64,000 nt of DNA from Dolomedes plantarius (Eukaryota > Arthropoda > Arachnida > Araneae > Dolomedidae), in contig OU015490.1 of assembly GCA_907164885.2 (NCBI GenBank), forward strand, positions 94,872,386 through 94,936,385. Reading direction: 5' to 3'. Each line of letters begins with the position of its first letter. Position 1 is the first letter of the stretch. The position numbers and the translations under genes were made by a program. The notes beneath the pieces are model-generated. The model ran no database searches and had not been told where the DNA came from. It worked only from the letters and a program-made list of their open reading frames with translations. Shown here one piece after another: positions 46,002 to 56,299 of the stretch.

Positions 46002-46816
46002 CTAAAAAAAGTATGATTTAAAATTAATTTAATATTGGATTTAGCACAAAGAAGGCATAAATTAGTATTAATTATGATTTAAAAAAAGAAATGTAATAGT
46101 GTTGTTGTTGTTTCTAATGCCTCTTGACTGGAAATTCCAGACCCAGGTCCAAATAGGCTTGGGGCAGAAAACTTAACATGAGCTCAACATGAAAGGTGAT
46201 GCTCGACTTCATCTTTACCATGCCCTCGAGAGTCAATATTGCTAATGCTGCAAGGAAGTATGAATACTACTGTAGGGATGGGATATTGATATCGATATTA
46301 TCGAAATATCGATATTTTCTCTTCGATATTAGATATTAAAATATCGACATTTGATTTCTGATAATATTGAAATATCGATATTGTATTCCCGTTATTATCG
46401 ATTACATATTTTCAAAAGAATTTAATTGAAATAATTATAATTTGTAAAAATTTGGGTTGAAAAATTTCAAAACCAAAGAGAAAAAATAAATGAGTGATAC
46501 AAGTAATTTCTAATTACATTAATGGAAAATTTAGCTTTTCTTTTTCGAAAATATAATATATGTGGTAACCAACAGAATTGCACTCGAATAAAATTCCGAC
46601 ACTGATACAAGTTCTATACAATACGTTCGATATCGGCTTTATGACTTCGTGACACTGATATATTCCGTTCCTCTGAAATTAAACATCCTTAGAATGTACA
46701 CGTAACATATAATCATTAATTTAAATCCATTTGTTAACAGATAAAATGTCCCATGGCTAACTAGTCTATTAAGAATCTATTAAAAATTATCTATTAAGAC
46801 TCTTTTAGTAATTAAG

Positions 46817-46851
46817 GAGTTCAGTTAGTAATTTAATTACTAACTGAACTC
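46817..46851. repeat. Perfect palindrome, 16-bp arms
   Basis: gagttcagttagtaat, tta, then the exact reverse complement. Lies within the hAT. The copy at 45657-45715 has a single gagttca instead, so the palindrome arose after the copies diverged. Confidence 0.9.
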
Positions 46852-47199
46852 TTACAACTCTTACTCTTCAAGCTCTTACATAACTAAAAGCCACAAATTG
46901 GCTTTTTTCTCATTCTGTATATTTTTTGCCTTTGCTGCTTCAGTTTTTAATTAGTCTTGATTGTAATTTGTTTGTTTTTTTCTGTTGCTTTTCATTGCTT
47001 TCATTTCTTGTTTCTACTTACTTCTGTAAGCCTTGTGCTGTACTTTGTGGTGCACAAGGACAGCCTTATTTATTAATAAAAATAAAAATTTAAAAAAAGT
47101 AATTTCTAATATATACAAAGTAATTTTTAATACAAGCAACCAAAAAATGTGTGAAAAAATCAAATATTGTTCAATATATAAAAAGAATTCTAGAAAGAA

Positions 47200-47283
47200 C
47201 AAAAAGTGAATAAGCGTTTTGCATTTTGCACTTTTCTCATCAAAACGAGAGAAAATACTCCACCATTTCGATTTCGGAGGCAT
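47200..47283 (-). pseudogene. hAT transposase N-terminus, BED-finger remnant
   Basis: Begins MPPKSKWWSIFSRFDEKSAK then CK, the usual start of BED zinc-finger hAT transposases (MPPK....W..F........A.C..C). The rest of the finger is missing because the next residues diverge. Supports the hAT call for the surrounding element. Confidence 0.65.
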
Positions 47284-47392
47284 TACTGAACTTATTTTAT
47301 TAATTATTGAAAAAAAACTGAAATTTATGAAAAACACGCTAAAACACAACTGCAGAACTTTACTACAATGAAAAGAATATAAGAAAGAATAC

Positions 47393-48106
47393 TGTGACGA
47401 TATGAACACTTCTCCCAGGTAGCTGGTCATAGATTAATTCAAGATACGGAGTTTAGGTTTTAAAATTATGTATTTAATTATATACAATATGTACACTTCA
47501 GTTACACCAAACATTTACGGTCATAACCGCCCTAAGGCACCGGGGAGTTAAACTTCTTCCCCAAACAGTCAGAGTTCACTGACTATATGAAACGGCACTA
47601 AGCCCGGGATTCAAAGTTCCCAAAAATGTAATCTGGCCCAAGGCCGCAGGTATCAGTCACCTTCTGAGAGTAGATCTCAAGTCTCTCTGCCTCTTTTTCG
47701 GTCCGAGATTCTCCAAGAAAACTCTAAGCACCTCCCTGGAACATATTTCGACCTATCATGCGTTGGTTTTTGTGTTTCGACGTTGATTTGCTGAAATCAG
47801 TGACATCAGCTATTTCCAACATTCGAGAATTTCCCACGCCGAGGGCTTAGCGTAACGAAACGCAATTTTGTGCATGAAGAATGCCGGACTCTCCGTGTGT
47901 GGCCTTTGTCGCCAGCTGACACCCTCTTGCCAGTAGACAAGTAGAGGAAATACCGCCCTCTGTCCGGCGATGACCATCAGTCAGTTAGCTTGACACCAGG
48001 GTTCCACCCAGTTCGCGCCCCCCCCTCTGTTGCCAAGGACAGGGGTGACAAAGACGCATCAAATATTCACACGACTGACTGCTTGAAGAATTTCCTATTC
48101 TTCACA
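47393..48106 (-). mobile_element. 3' LTR of gypsy element 2
   Basis: 714 bp, starts TGTGAAGAATAGG and ends ...ATATCGTCACA when read on the minus strand. Nearly identical to 53468-54183 (a handful of substitutions and a poly-C length change). Flanked outside by atac (47389-47392). A polypurine tract aagggtgggggacgc lies just inside (48107-48121, minus strand). Confidence 0.95.
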
Positions 48107-48333
48107 GCGTCCCCCACCCTTACATCATAGTTCGGGGATACAGTGTGGTACATATATATGTTTTCACCTCTACACTTGAGCTCTGAGGCAAGCAACTTTA
48201 AGCACATAATTTACACTACTATACTTTAACTAACCTAAATAAACATAAATAACAGCATACAAAAAAAAATAAAACAAAAAAAACACACTTTCAAGTACAA
48301 TTGTTGTAAGAACTAATTCTATTTACACCTTCA

Positions 48334-50505
48334 TTAGCAAGACATACGGCTAAGCGTATCTGCATTCTGGTTAAACTTTCCAGCCCGGTGTTCAATAGTA
48401 AAGTTATACGGTTGCAGAATTAAGGACCACCGAAGAATCCTGGAATTCGTGCCGGTGTGATTTTTTAACCACTTCAATGGTTTGTGGTATGTTATGATTT
48501 TGAAATTTGCACCATCTAAATAAAAATGTAGTTTCCGAACCGCGAAAATTATCGACGCGCACTCCCGTTCTATTGTCGAGTAATTCTTCTCAGCTGGGCT
48601 AAATTTCCGACTAAGATACAAGACAGGATGTTCTTCTGCCCCAAACATTTGTGTTAGTACTACCCCGATCGCAACATCAGAGGCATCAGATTGTATAATG
48701 AATTCGCGCTTGAAATCTGGCGAATAAAGTACGGGAAATTTTGTCAGGTTGTCCTTTAGTGTGGAAAAGGCAACCTCGCACTCAGGGGACCATTTTATTA
48801 CTCCCTGTTTCTCCTTTCCCTTCAGCGTATCTGTCAGTGGGGTCGCTACAGTTGCGTAATTTTTGACATACCGGCTATAATACCCCGTTAATCCCAGGAA
48901 AGCTCGCATTTGTTTTTTTGTTGTGGGTTGGGGAAATTCCTTTATGCATTGTATTTTAGCTTCTGCGGGCGTTCTAATACCACTGCCTACGATGTGCCCT
49001 AAATATTGCACTCGGTCCTGCGCGAATCGGCATTTGGTGGGTTTTACCTTCAGGTTAGCCTTCCCTAGCCTTACGAGTACTTCACGCAAATCTCGAATGT
49101 GCGTTTCCCAATCCGCCGAATATATGGCTATATCGTCGAGGTATGGTACCGCAAACTCGTCACAGCCCTGCAGAATTTTTGCCATTAGTTTACTGAAGAA
49201 GTACGGCGCGTTTTTGAGCCCAAAGGGCATTCTTAGTGGCCTATATGTGCCAAAAGAAGTTACAAAAGCGGCGATTCGCTGCGCCTCGTCATTTAGCGGA
49301 ATTTGCCAATATCCTTTAGCAAGGTCGAGCACACTAATAAATTTTGCCAAAGATACACGCTCTACCCTCTCTTCTATGTTTGGCAGAGGGAAAAATTCTG
49401 TTCTGGTTACCTCGTTAAGCCGCCGATAATCAATGCACGGTCGAGGTTCTTTTCCTGGCGCTTCTACGAGAATAAGGGGAGAGGCATAATCGGATTCCCC
49501 TATTTCGATTATTCCCAGCCGTAGCATTTTCTCGATTTCTCGTTTTAGTATCTCGTTTTGCCGATGGGATGCTCGATACGCCCTAGTTCTAATAGGTTTG
49601 TCCGTGGTTACCTGGATAGTATGCGTCACCAGATGCGTTACCCCAGGGGTCTCTGAAAATACCTCGGCATGTCGCACTAATAGTCCACGTAACTGTTCTA
49701 ATTGGCCAGCGTCTAATTTTTCCTCAAGACGACTTTCTCCCAACAACAACTCCAGATCAAATACATTTGGGTCATCAATTACGTTTGGAAAATCCCAATC
49801 CACATCTGTGGGTTTCTTCTCCGCTATTCCGGCTAACACTAAATTTATTAACTCAGGTCGTTTATAATATGGTTTGAGCATATTAACATGAAAAATCTGG
49901 GAACGTTCCCTCCCTTCGCTCAAGCGCACAATATAATTCGTTTCTGAGATCTTCGTCTCAATTATGCCTGGCCCTGTCCACTGCACAGATAATTTATGGG
50001 GCCTCATAGTGGCTAATACTAAGACTTGATCCCCCACTTTAAATTCCCTTTTAACTGCGTTTCGATCATACCACAGCTTCCGCTTGTTCTGCATTTCTAC
50101 CATTTTTTCGGCCGCAAGATCTTGTGATCGCTTTAATCTGTTTAAAATTCTAAAGACATGTTCTGTTACGGGGGTTTCTGATTCGGCCGTTTCCACCCAA
50201 TGCTCATACAGTAACACGTCAGGTGTCTTAAGGTTTTTCCCCAAAACTAACTCCGACGGTGAGAATCCAACAGATTCATGCGTTATGGTTCTCAACGCAA
50301 GTAAAGCCGCAGGAAGATGCCTGTCCCATTCGGTATCAGCTTCGATACAAAGAACCCTTAACAGCCGCTTAAGTGTTCGGTGAAACCGCTCCACTGGGTT
50401 TGACTGTGGGTGTGACACAGAACTATGAACTATTTTTATGCCGAACCGCTCGAAAAATTCCGTCGTGAGGTGACTAGTAAAAGAAGTGCCATTATCACAC
50501 TGCAC
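48334..50505 (-). CDS. Gypsy element 2 Pol: integrase core, then RT and RNase H
   Basis: 723 codons, uninterrupted. The order is unusual: residues 1-50 hold the integrase core (QCDNGTSFTS, second Asp; HPQSNPVERFHRTLK, Glu), followed by an integrase C-terminal region (KREFKVGDQVLVL, VQWTGPG) to about 220. RT follows: YASPLILVEAPGKEPRPCID (about 340-360), YWQIPLND, LRMPFGLKNAPYFFSK, PYLDDIAIYS (catalytic YLDD, about 450). RNase H is last: FIIQSDASDVAIGVVL, NYSTIERECASIIFAV and NADTLSR before the stop. The integrase Zn finger and first Asp lie in the preceding frame, upstream of an in-frame TGA. Nothing resembling integrase follows RNase H. Confidence 0.93.
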   Translation of the reverse strand: MQCDNGTSFTSHLTTEFFERFGIKIVHSSVSHPQSNPVERFHRTLKRLLRVLCIEADTEWDRHLPAALLALRTITHESVGFSPSELVLGKNLKTPDVLLYEHWVETAESETPVTEHVFRILNRLKRSQDLAAEKMVEMQNKRKLWYDRNAVKREFKVGDQVLVLATMRPHKLSVQWTGPGIIETKISETNYIVRLSEGRERSQIFHVNMLKPYYKRPELINLVLAGIAEKKPTDVDWDFPNVIDDPNVFDLELLLGESRLEEKLDAGQLEQLRGLLVRHAEVFSETPGVTHLVTHTIQVTTDKPIRTRAYRASHRQNEILKREIEKMLRLGIIEIGESDYASPLILVEAPGKEPRPCIDYRRLNEVTRTEFFPLPNIEERVERVSLAKFISVLDLAKGYWQIPLNDEAQRIAAFVTSFGTYRPLRMPFGLKNAPYFFSKLMAKILQGCDEFAVPYLDDIAIYSADWETHIRDLREVLVRLGKANLKVKPTKCRFAQDRVQYLGHIVGSGIRTPAEAKIQCIKEFPQPTTKKQMRAFLGLTGYYSRYVKNYATVATPLTDTLKGKEKQGVIKWSPECEVAFSTLKDNLTKFPVLYSPDFKREFIIQSDASDVAIGVVLTQMFGAEEHPVLYLSRKFSPAEKNYSTIERECASIIFAVRKLHFYLDGANFKIITYHKPLKWLKNHTGTNSRILRWSLILQPYNFTIEHRAGKFNQNADTLSRMSC

Positions 50506-50989
50506 CTCCTTCGGAAATCATAAACGACTAAAAATTTGTAGTAACGCATCGGTCACAGAAACAGAACTAATATCTTTTACTGGTACAGCTTCAGGATATT
50601 TTGAAGCAAGACAAATGGCTGTAATCATGTACCTATTTCCAGCATCCGTACACGGTAACGGCCCACAAGCATCAATATTTATTTTGGAAAAAACCTCTCT
50701 AATTATTGGTACTAATTTCATGGGAGCCTTTTTCTTGTCTAAAGCCTTACCGGCACGCTGACATGGGTCACAAGAGTGTACAAACTCGTCCGTTTCTTTG
50801 TGGCACCCGGGCCAAAAAAAAATTCCTCGCTAATCTATCACGCGATTTTGTTACCCCTAAATGGCTAGCTCCTGTGTCATGGCATAATTCCATCAATTTA
50901 CCCCTAAAAACTTTCGGAACAACTATCAATTTGTGCACTTCACCTAGATGATTTTTTTGGATTCTAAACAGCATTCCGTTTTCGGTCAC
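50506..50989 (-). pseudogene. Gypsy element 2 integrase N-terminal part, broken
   Basis: Starts VTENGMLFRIQKNHLGE, then HDTGASHLGV (His pair), and after a frameshift in the A-run at about 50812-50820 the Cys pair HSCDPCQRAG. INIDACGPLPCTDAGNRYM gives the first catalytic Asp, and VPVKDISSVSVTDALLQIFS leads to a TGA at 50518-50520 where Gly would be expected, immediately before the frame of 48334-50505. One indel and one nonsense change; homopolymer sequencing error could explain the indel. Confidence 0.85.
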
Positions 50990-52716
50990 ATACTGTCCCT
51001 GAATGTTTTTTCCCCATCCGTCTTTAATTTATCCCAAATCGTTTTTAAATCATCACACTCAATTTGAGCGGATTTTAATTCTGATGGTGTACAACTCAGC
51101 AGGTTAGGGTCACTTGACACGACATTCCGCTCCTCTACCTGCAGGTCTATTTTCTCCTCGATCGGAACCTCTGCACTGAGAACAATAGCCGGCTCAGAAA
51201 CGTTATCAGCTGGCTCAACCCCGGATTCTTTCTCTTTCGATTTGCTTTGCGAGCGCGTGACGGCGTTTAGTTCCTGAACTCCACCCCCTTTTCCCGCGCC
51301 TTCACAAAGAAGAGCAAAAGTACGATTCCCCAAAATGTACCTGTCTTGGTTTAGCGAATTATCGAACACAGCGGCCTTTGTGGTCACGCGCCCGAATGTC
51401 CCTTCTAACTCTATCCTGACCACAGGGAGGCATTTTGCTTCCTTGTCAAGGGGTTGTTTTACCCAAACGACTTCGCCCGTAAAGGTCTCTGGTGGTGCGT
51501 ACTTCTGTGAGACCAGATCAAAAGTGGCTCCCGAATCTCGTAAGACTTGAGTTTGGACGCCATTGACCTTGGCCACACTCAAATATGGTTTCAACCATTT
51601 GTCCACATCATCGTTTTGTTCAATATTATTCAGAGTCTCCGCATCTCTCTTTTTTCGGAAAGGACACTTTGGACGTAAATGCTCCTCCGAATTACATTCA
51701 TAACAGCGAAGAGGTTTTCGCTTATCAAACTCTTTAAATTTTGTTTCATATTTTAAATATGAGTTTTTGCTTGGGGAGGTAGATTGCCCATCAACTTGGT
51801 TTTCTGGTTTGGCTTTCCCCTCATTCCTAAACCCCAAATCAATTTGTTTTCGCACCTGAAATTCCTTCCTTCCATTATTTGTGATTCGTTTACCCTGTCT
51901 TACTGACTCGTAACGATCCAGTTTTTCGGCTAACACTGAAGGTGAAACAATGCTACCCCATTCATCTAAGAAGTGCTCCTGCACCTCGCTATTTACGCGT
52001 CTCTTAATTTGGTCCGCAATCACGAGTTGTTTCAAAGCCTCGAAAGTATTTATTCCTAGCCCCTCAATCCACCCATTAAAATAGCTCTGCAATTCATAAG
52101 CGAAATCTTTCCACCTTGAATTTGCTTTGCGGGTGTGTTGCAGGAATTTCTGCCTAAAGGTATCTGGACTCAGTTTAAAACGGTCTAGCAAGATTTTCTT
52201 TACGTACTTATAATCTCTTGAGTCTTGTTCTGACTCACGTAAAACAATCTGTCCTACTTCTAGCGGCAATAACGAAAGAAGTTGGGTTGCCCATTCTGCT
52301 TCATCTATCTCAAGATTTTTAGCTTGGAGCTCAAACATAGCCAAAAACAAACTTATGTCTGTCTCCTCTAGATTAAATTTCGGCATCATCCTGCTCATTT
52401 CTGGAGAAGATCTCCTTAGAGAGTTTTCTAACGGTTCAAGAGTTGACTCTCTACCACTTCCTGAGCCTATTATTTTTAGTCTCTCCAATTCGTAAGCGCG
52501 CTGTTCCCTCTCTCTTTCTCTCTCTCTCTCAAACTTTAACTGGTTTTCACGTTCAATCGCTTCTAACATTGCTTTCGCGTTTTCTTCATCATAACCCTCA
52601 TCTGACATTATTAGTCTCCTAATTTCATTTTTGTTCATATCGGAATTGGCACAAACTCCAAGATCTTCCGCGAGTGAAACCAAATCAGCCTTAAGGGCTT
52701 TAGATAAATAAGCCAT
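50986..52716 (-). CDS. Gypsy element 2 Gag-protease
   Basis: Start chosen at MAYLSKALKADLVSLAED (ATG at 52716) rather than the frame's first Met 35 codons upstream, because the extension is hydrophobic and unlike the family. An Arg/Glu-rich coiled stretch (EREREREREQRAYELERL) is followed by a helical capsid (residues about 110-290; WKDFAYELQSYFNGWIEG, FEALKQLVIADQIKRR) that resembles SCAN domains. A CCHC knuckle CYECNSEEHLRPKC lies at about 337-350, and an aspartic protease motif LRDSGATFDLVS at about 390. It ends FRDSM; a one-base shift would lead into the integrase frame. Confidence 0.88.
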   Translation of the reverse strand: MAYLSKALKADLVSLAEDLGVCANSDMNKNEIRRLIMSDEGYDEENAKAMLEAIERENQLKFEREREREREQRAYELERLKIIGSGSGRESTLEPLENSLRRSSPEMSRMMPKFNLEETDISLFLAMFELQAKNLEIDEAEWATQLLSLLPLEVGQIVLRESEQDSRDYKYVKKILLDRFKLSPDTFRQKFLQHTRKANSRWKDFAYELQSYFNGWIEGLGINTFEALKQLVIADQIKRRVNSEVQEHFLDEWGSIVSPSVLAEKLDRYESVRQGKRITNNGRKEFQVRKQIDLGFRNEGKAKPENQVDGQSTSPSKNSYLKYETKFKEFDKRKPLRCYECNSEEHLRPKCPFRKKRDAETLNNIEQNDDVDKWLKPYLSVAKVNGVQTQVLRDSGATFDLVSQKYAPPETFTGEVVWVKQPLDKEAKCLPVVRIELEGTFGRVTTKAAVFDNSLNQDRYILGNRTFALLCEGAGKGGGVQELNAVTRSQSKSKEKESGVEPADNVSEPAIVLSAEVPIEEKIDLQVEERNVVSSDPNLLSCTPSELKSAQIECDDLKTIWDKLKTDGEKTFRDSM

Positions 52717-52821
52717 GATTTCAGTTAGAGAATTTAACCTTACCCTAAATTTTACACACAACAATTCTAACACAAAACACAAAAATTTAATTAGCTCACT
52801 ACAGTTTAAGCTTAAATTCAA

Positions 52822-53467
52822 TTATGATATACTAAATAACTTTGCACATTCAAATACACTTTTAAATTATACAAAACTAAATTATTTTACTCTGTTATTT
52901 TTAAGATTTGTTTTACTAGTATATTTAAACACAACTTTAAATATGAAACACAACTAGCAATGATTTAAGTTGAATGGCACACAAAAAAAAGAACACTATT
53001 ATTCAATTGCCTCAGTAACCCAATAGAGAAATGAAAACCATATAGTACTCACTTTGACGACTGCTCTTGATGATCAGCATGAAGACGGAACAGAAGACCA
53101 CAATGGTTCTGTTTAACGTTGCAAACAGTTAGCCTTAATTGAAGAAGCGGGACGTCAGCAAGATTTCGTGCACTACGTAACAAAGTCTAGTAGATTGCAG
53201 ACAGGAAAGCACCACTCGACGATTCTCTCTAACTTTCAGTTCACAGGAATTGGAGTTTGACGACAAGTAGACACGCACAAGGCAGGTTCAGCAAAGTAAT
53301 CCAACTTGCTATTTACCGGAATCACAGTTCGAAGAAAGTAGATCGGAACGCCCAACTTGGCTGTATAAATTACTGCTCACTGTATAAATTACTACTCACA
53401 GGAATCTTCAGGTGGAGGGATCGATCAACACCGCTGCCACCACTTTAATTAATCTATATAATAAGAC
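52822..53467 (-). other. Gypsy element 2 leader
   Basis: AT-rich untranslated region between the 5' LTR and gag. On the minus strand, aagtggtggcagcggtg lies about 20 bases inside the LTR and may be the primer-binding site; the tRNA was not identified. Confidence 0.5.
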
Positions 53468-54183
53468 TGTGACGATATGAACACTTCTCCCAGATAGCTG
53501 GACATAGATTAATTCAAGATACGGAGTTTAGGTTTTAAAATTATGTATTTAATTATATACAATATGTACACTTCAGTTACACCAAAAATTTACGGTCATA
53601 ACCGCCCTAAGGCACCGGGGAGTTAAACTTCTTCCCCAAACAGTCAGAGTTCACTGACTATATGAAACGGCACTAAGCCCGGGATTCAAAGTTCCCAAAA
53701 ATGTAATCTGGCCCAAGGCCGCAGGTATCAGTCACCTTCTGAGAGTAGATCTCAAGTCTCTCTGCCTCTTTTTCGGTCCTAGGTTCTCCAAGAAAACTCT
53801 AAGCACCTCCCTGGAACATATTTCGACCTATCATGCGTTGGTTTTTGTGTTTCGACGTTGATTTGCTGAAATCAGTGACATCAGCTATTTCCAACATTCG
53901 AGAATTTCCCACGCCGAGGGCTTAGCGTAACGAAACGCAATTTTGTGCATGAAGAATGCCGGACTCTCCGTGTGTGGCCTTTGTCGCCAGCTGACACCCT
54001 CTTGCCAGTAGACAAGTAGAGGAAATACCGCCCTCTGTCCGGCGATGACCATCAGTCAGTTAGCTTGACACCAGGGTTCCACCCAGTTCGCGCCCCCCCC
54101 CCTCTGTTGCCAAGGACAGGGGTGACAAAGACACATCAAATATTCACACGACTGATTGCTTGAAGAATTTCCTATTCTTCACA
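53468..54183 (-). mobile_element. 5' LTR of gypsy element 2
   Basis: 716 bp partner of 47393-48106. Outer flank atac (54184-54187) repeats the flank on the other side, giving a 4-bp target duplication. Confidence 0.95.
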
Positions 54184-54490
54184 ATACCAACAAAAGAATT
54201 GAGGCAACCGGTTATCTCCAATATCTCCTTCCAATTTGCTTACATACACTCAGTGTGGCCATTGATTCACCCAAACTACGGTTTCTTTATTTCTCTAAAC
54301 AGAAACTTTTAATTTGATAAAATATTGTTCATTGAAATATTTTTCATTATTAAAAAAATTACGATAATTTTTTTAATCGTACTTTTACCATATAGTATAT
54401 ATTATTTTATCATACAATCATTCCTCCGAATACGATTGACTGCATATTGAAAGAAAAATGTGTTATCGATATTTCGAAATATTGTTTATA

Positions 54491-55783
54491 TACTCATGTC
54501 CATAAATTAAGGAATGCCAGCTCCGGCAAATAAAGGTTCAGAAACAAAACAAACGTGACTTATTCATAAAGCTCATTTATTAAACAAAAGATAAAAAACA
54601 TAAAAGATGGTGTATGTATGATACCATTCATAAAAACTACGTTTTTTGCTTCCTGGAGCAATTGTGAAAAATATCTCCTTTACAAAAACTTAATATTACA
54701 TGGTTGGTATGATGGTTAATACATTGTATGTCTCCCATACGATGAAATACAGTCCGTACAACGCCTAGGCATGCTGAGTATCAAATTATCGAACTGATTT
54801 TGGGGAAGATAACTCCACTCAGCAAACAATGATCTCCCAAGTTTCGGTACACATGTAGGAGGTGGTTGATGACCCGATAAATGTGGCCGTTCATGGTTCC
54901 GATTTGAACATGCAGATCTGTTCTGGAGCTCAGTATAATTCCACCCCAAACGAGCAATCCTGCATCATCGTAACGGTGTCGTTCAATGATGTTGTCTTGG
55001 TGGTAACAGATACCTGGCGTTCTCCATATGAAAGTCCGACGTAAATCAGACTGCAAGCTAAACCTCGACTCGTCGGAAAACATCACACAATCCCACAGTG
55101 ACGATGTCCACATTGCATGTTCTATACTCCAGGCTAATTGCTGCCGACAGTGAGTTGCCATGAGCGGAACACATCTGACAGGCCTGCGAGTATATAGACC
55201 AATATTTCCCAAACGTCTGTATACGGTTTGCCTTGAAACTGTGGTACCCGTGGCTGCAGATAGCTGACGAGACAGGTCGGATGCTGTGCTCCGTCTGCAT
55301 CTTTTGGCAGTTACTGCCAAATACCGGTCTTCATTCGGCGTTGTAACTCAGGGGCGACCTGTACTGTAACGTCTACTGGCATTCCCATCATCTTAGAATC
55401 GTTGCCAAAGCCTAGAGATGGCACTTTGGGCAATTCCAAGTTCCTCGGATACTTCCATCTGAGTACGCCCACATTCCAGGCGGCCGATAATTCTACCAAG
55501 TAAAATATCATCCACATGCGTCCTCTGTGTCATAACTATTCGGTTATGGCACTGAGCGGCTTGCAGAACGCTTGTGAACAATTTTACTTCTTTGCCACCA
55601 TTCCTTATATACCCCTCTCTTACACTCTCGTCATTGTGACGTACTATCGGCGTTATCTGGTGGCTTCCTGTAACTTGAATATTATTCTTGAAGATGTGTG
55701 TGATAATTCTACAGGGGAAATTTTTACTTTAGAGTTCGATTTCCGCGTGATTCTGAATTATCCTTAATTTGTGGACATGAGTG
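54491..55783 (-). mobile_element. Tc1 element inside the hAT (fourth family)
   Basis: Inverted ends tactcatgtccataaattaa and cactcatgtccacaaattaa; TA flanks 54489-54490 and 55784-55785. Sequence on both sides continues the hAT motif gaaatat..., consistent with insertion into it. Confidence 0.88.
54716..55581 (-). pseudogene. Tc1 transposase with internal deletion
   Basis: N-terminal VDDILLGRIIGRLECGRTQ and a helix-turn-helix EVSEELGIAQSAISRLWQRF, then after a frameshift RCRRSTASDLSRQLSAATGT and VSRQTVYRRLG. First catalytic block MFSDESRFSLQ is present and GLLVWGGIIL follows. The segment that should hold DNARPH and SPDLNPIE is missing: YRVINHLLHVYRNLGD jumps to the C-terminal EWSYLPQNQFDNLI and SMPRRC. 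It lacks two of three catalytic residues. Confidence 0.85.
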
Positions 55784-56299
55784 TATTTTTAAATATCGTT
55801 TATATTTTGAAATATCGTCAATATTTCGAAATATAGTGAATATTTTGAAATATCGATATTTTTGTGCCGATATATTATTGATATCGCACACAGAAAAAAA
55901 AGTTGTTCTTTGAACCCACTTCTCCGAGTTCAAATCCACTTCACAGTGGAACTCGCTTTTGGTGAGTCGTACAACCCATGTGGGAAAATGGGTTCTAGAA
56001 CCCAGATCCTAAGCGGGTTGTTTTACCCGCAACCAACCCACTAAAATGGGTTATATGACTCACTTTAAAGTGTGTCTAAAAAAAAACCAACATGAGTAGA
56101 CAAACTCCTCTTTCGAGTTCAATATCTCACTATAATTTGGGTTTTAAAACCCAGGACTAACGAGTTCTTTTAAGTAAATGAGTTTACGCTATAGTACTCG
56201 AAATGTTGCCTATTCCCACCCATCCCGTCTTTAAATTAAGTGATTTTATGTTAGTAATTCATTATTCATTGTTTTGTGTATTTATTATCTCGATTCCCT

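Noticed and set aside
47014..47430. 138-codon minus-strand frame taken as a gene
   Set aside because: Only the MPPKSKWWSIFSRFDEKSAK part is meaningful (BED-type hAT start); the rest is AT-driven Phe/Leu/Ile text and the frame runs into the gypsy LTR.
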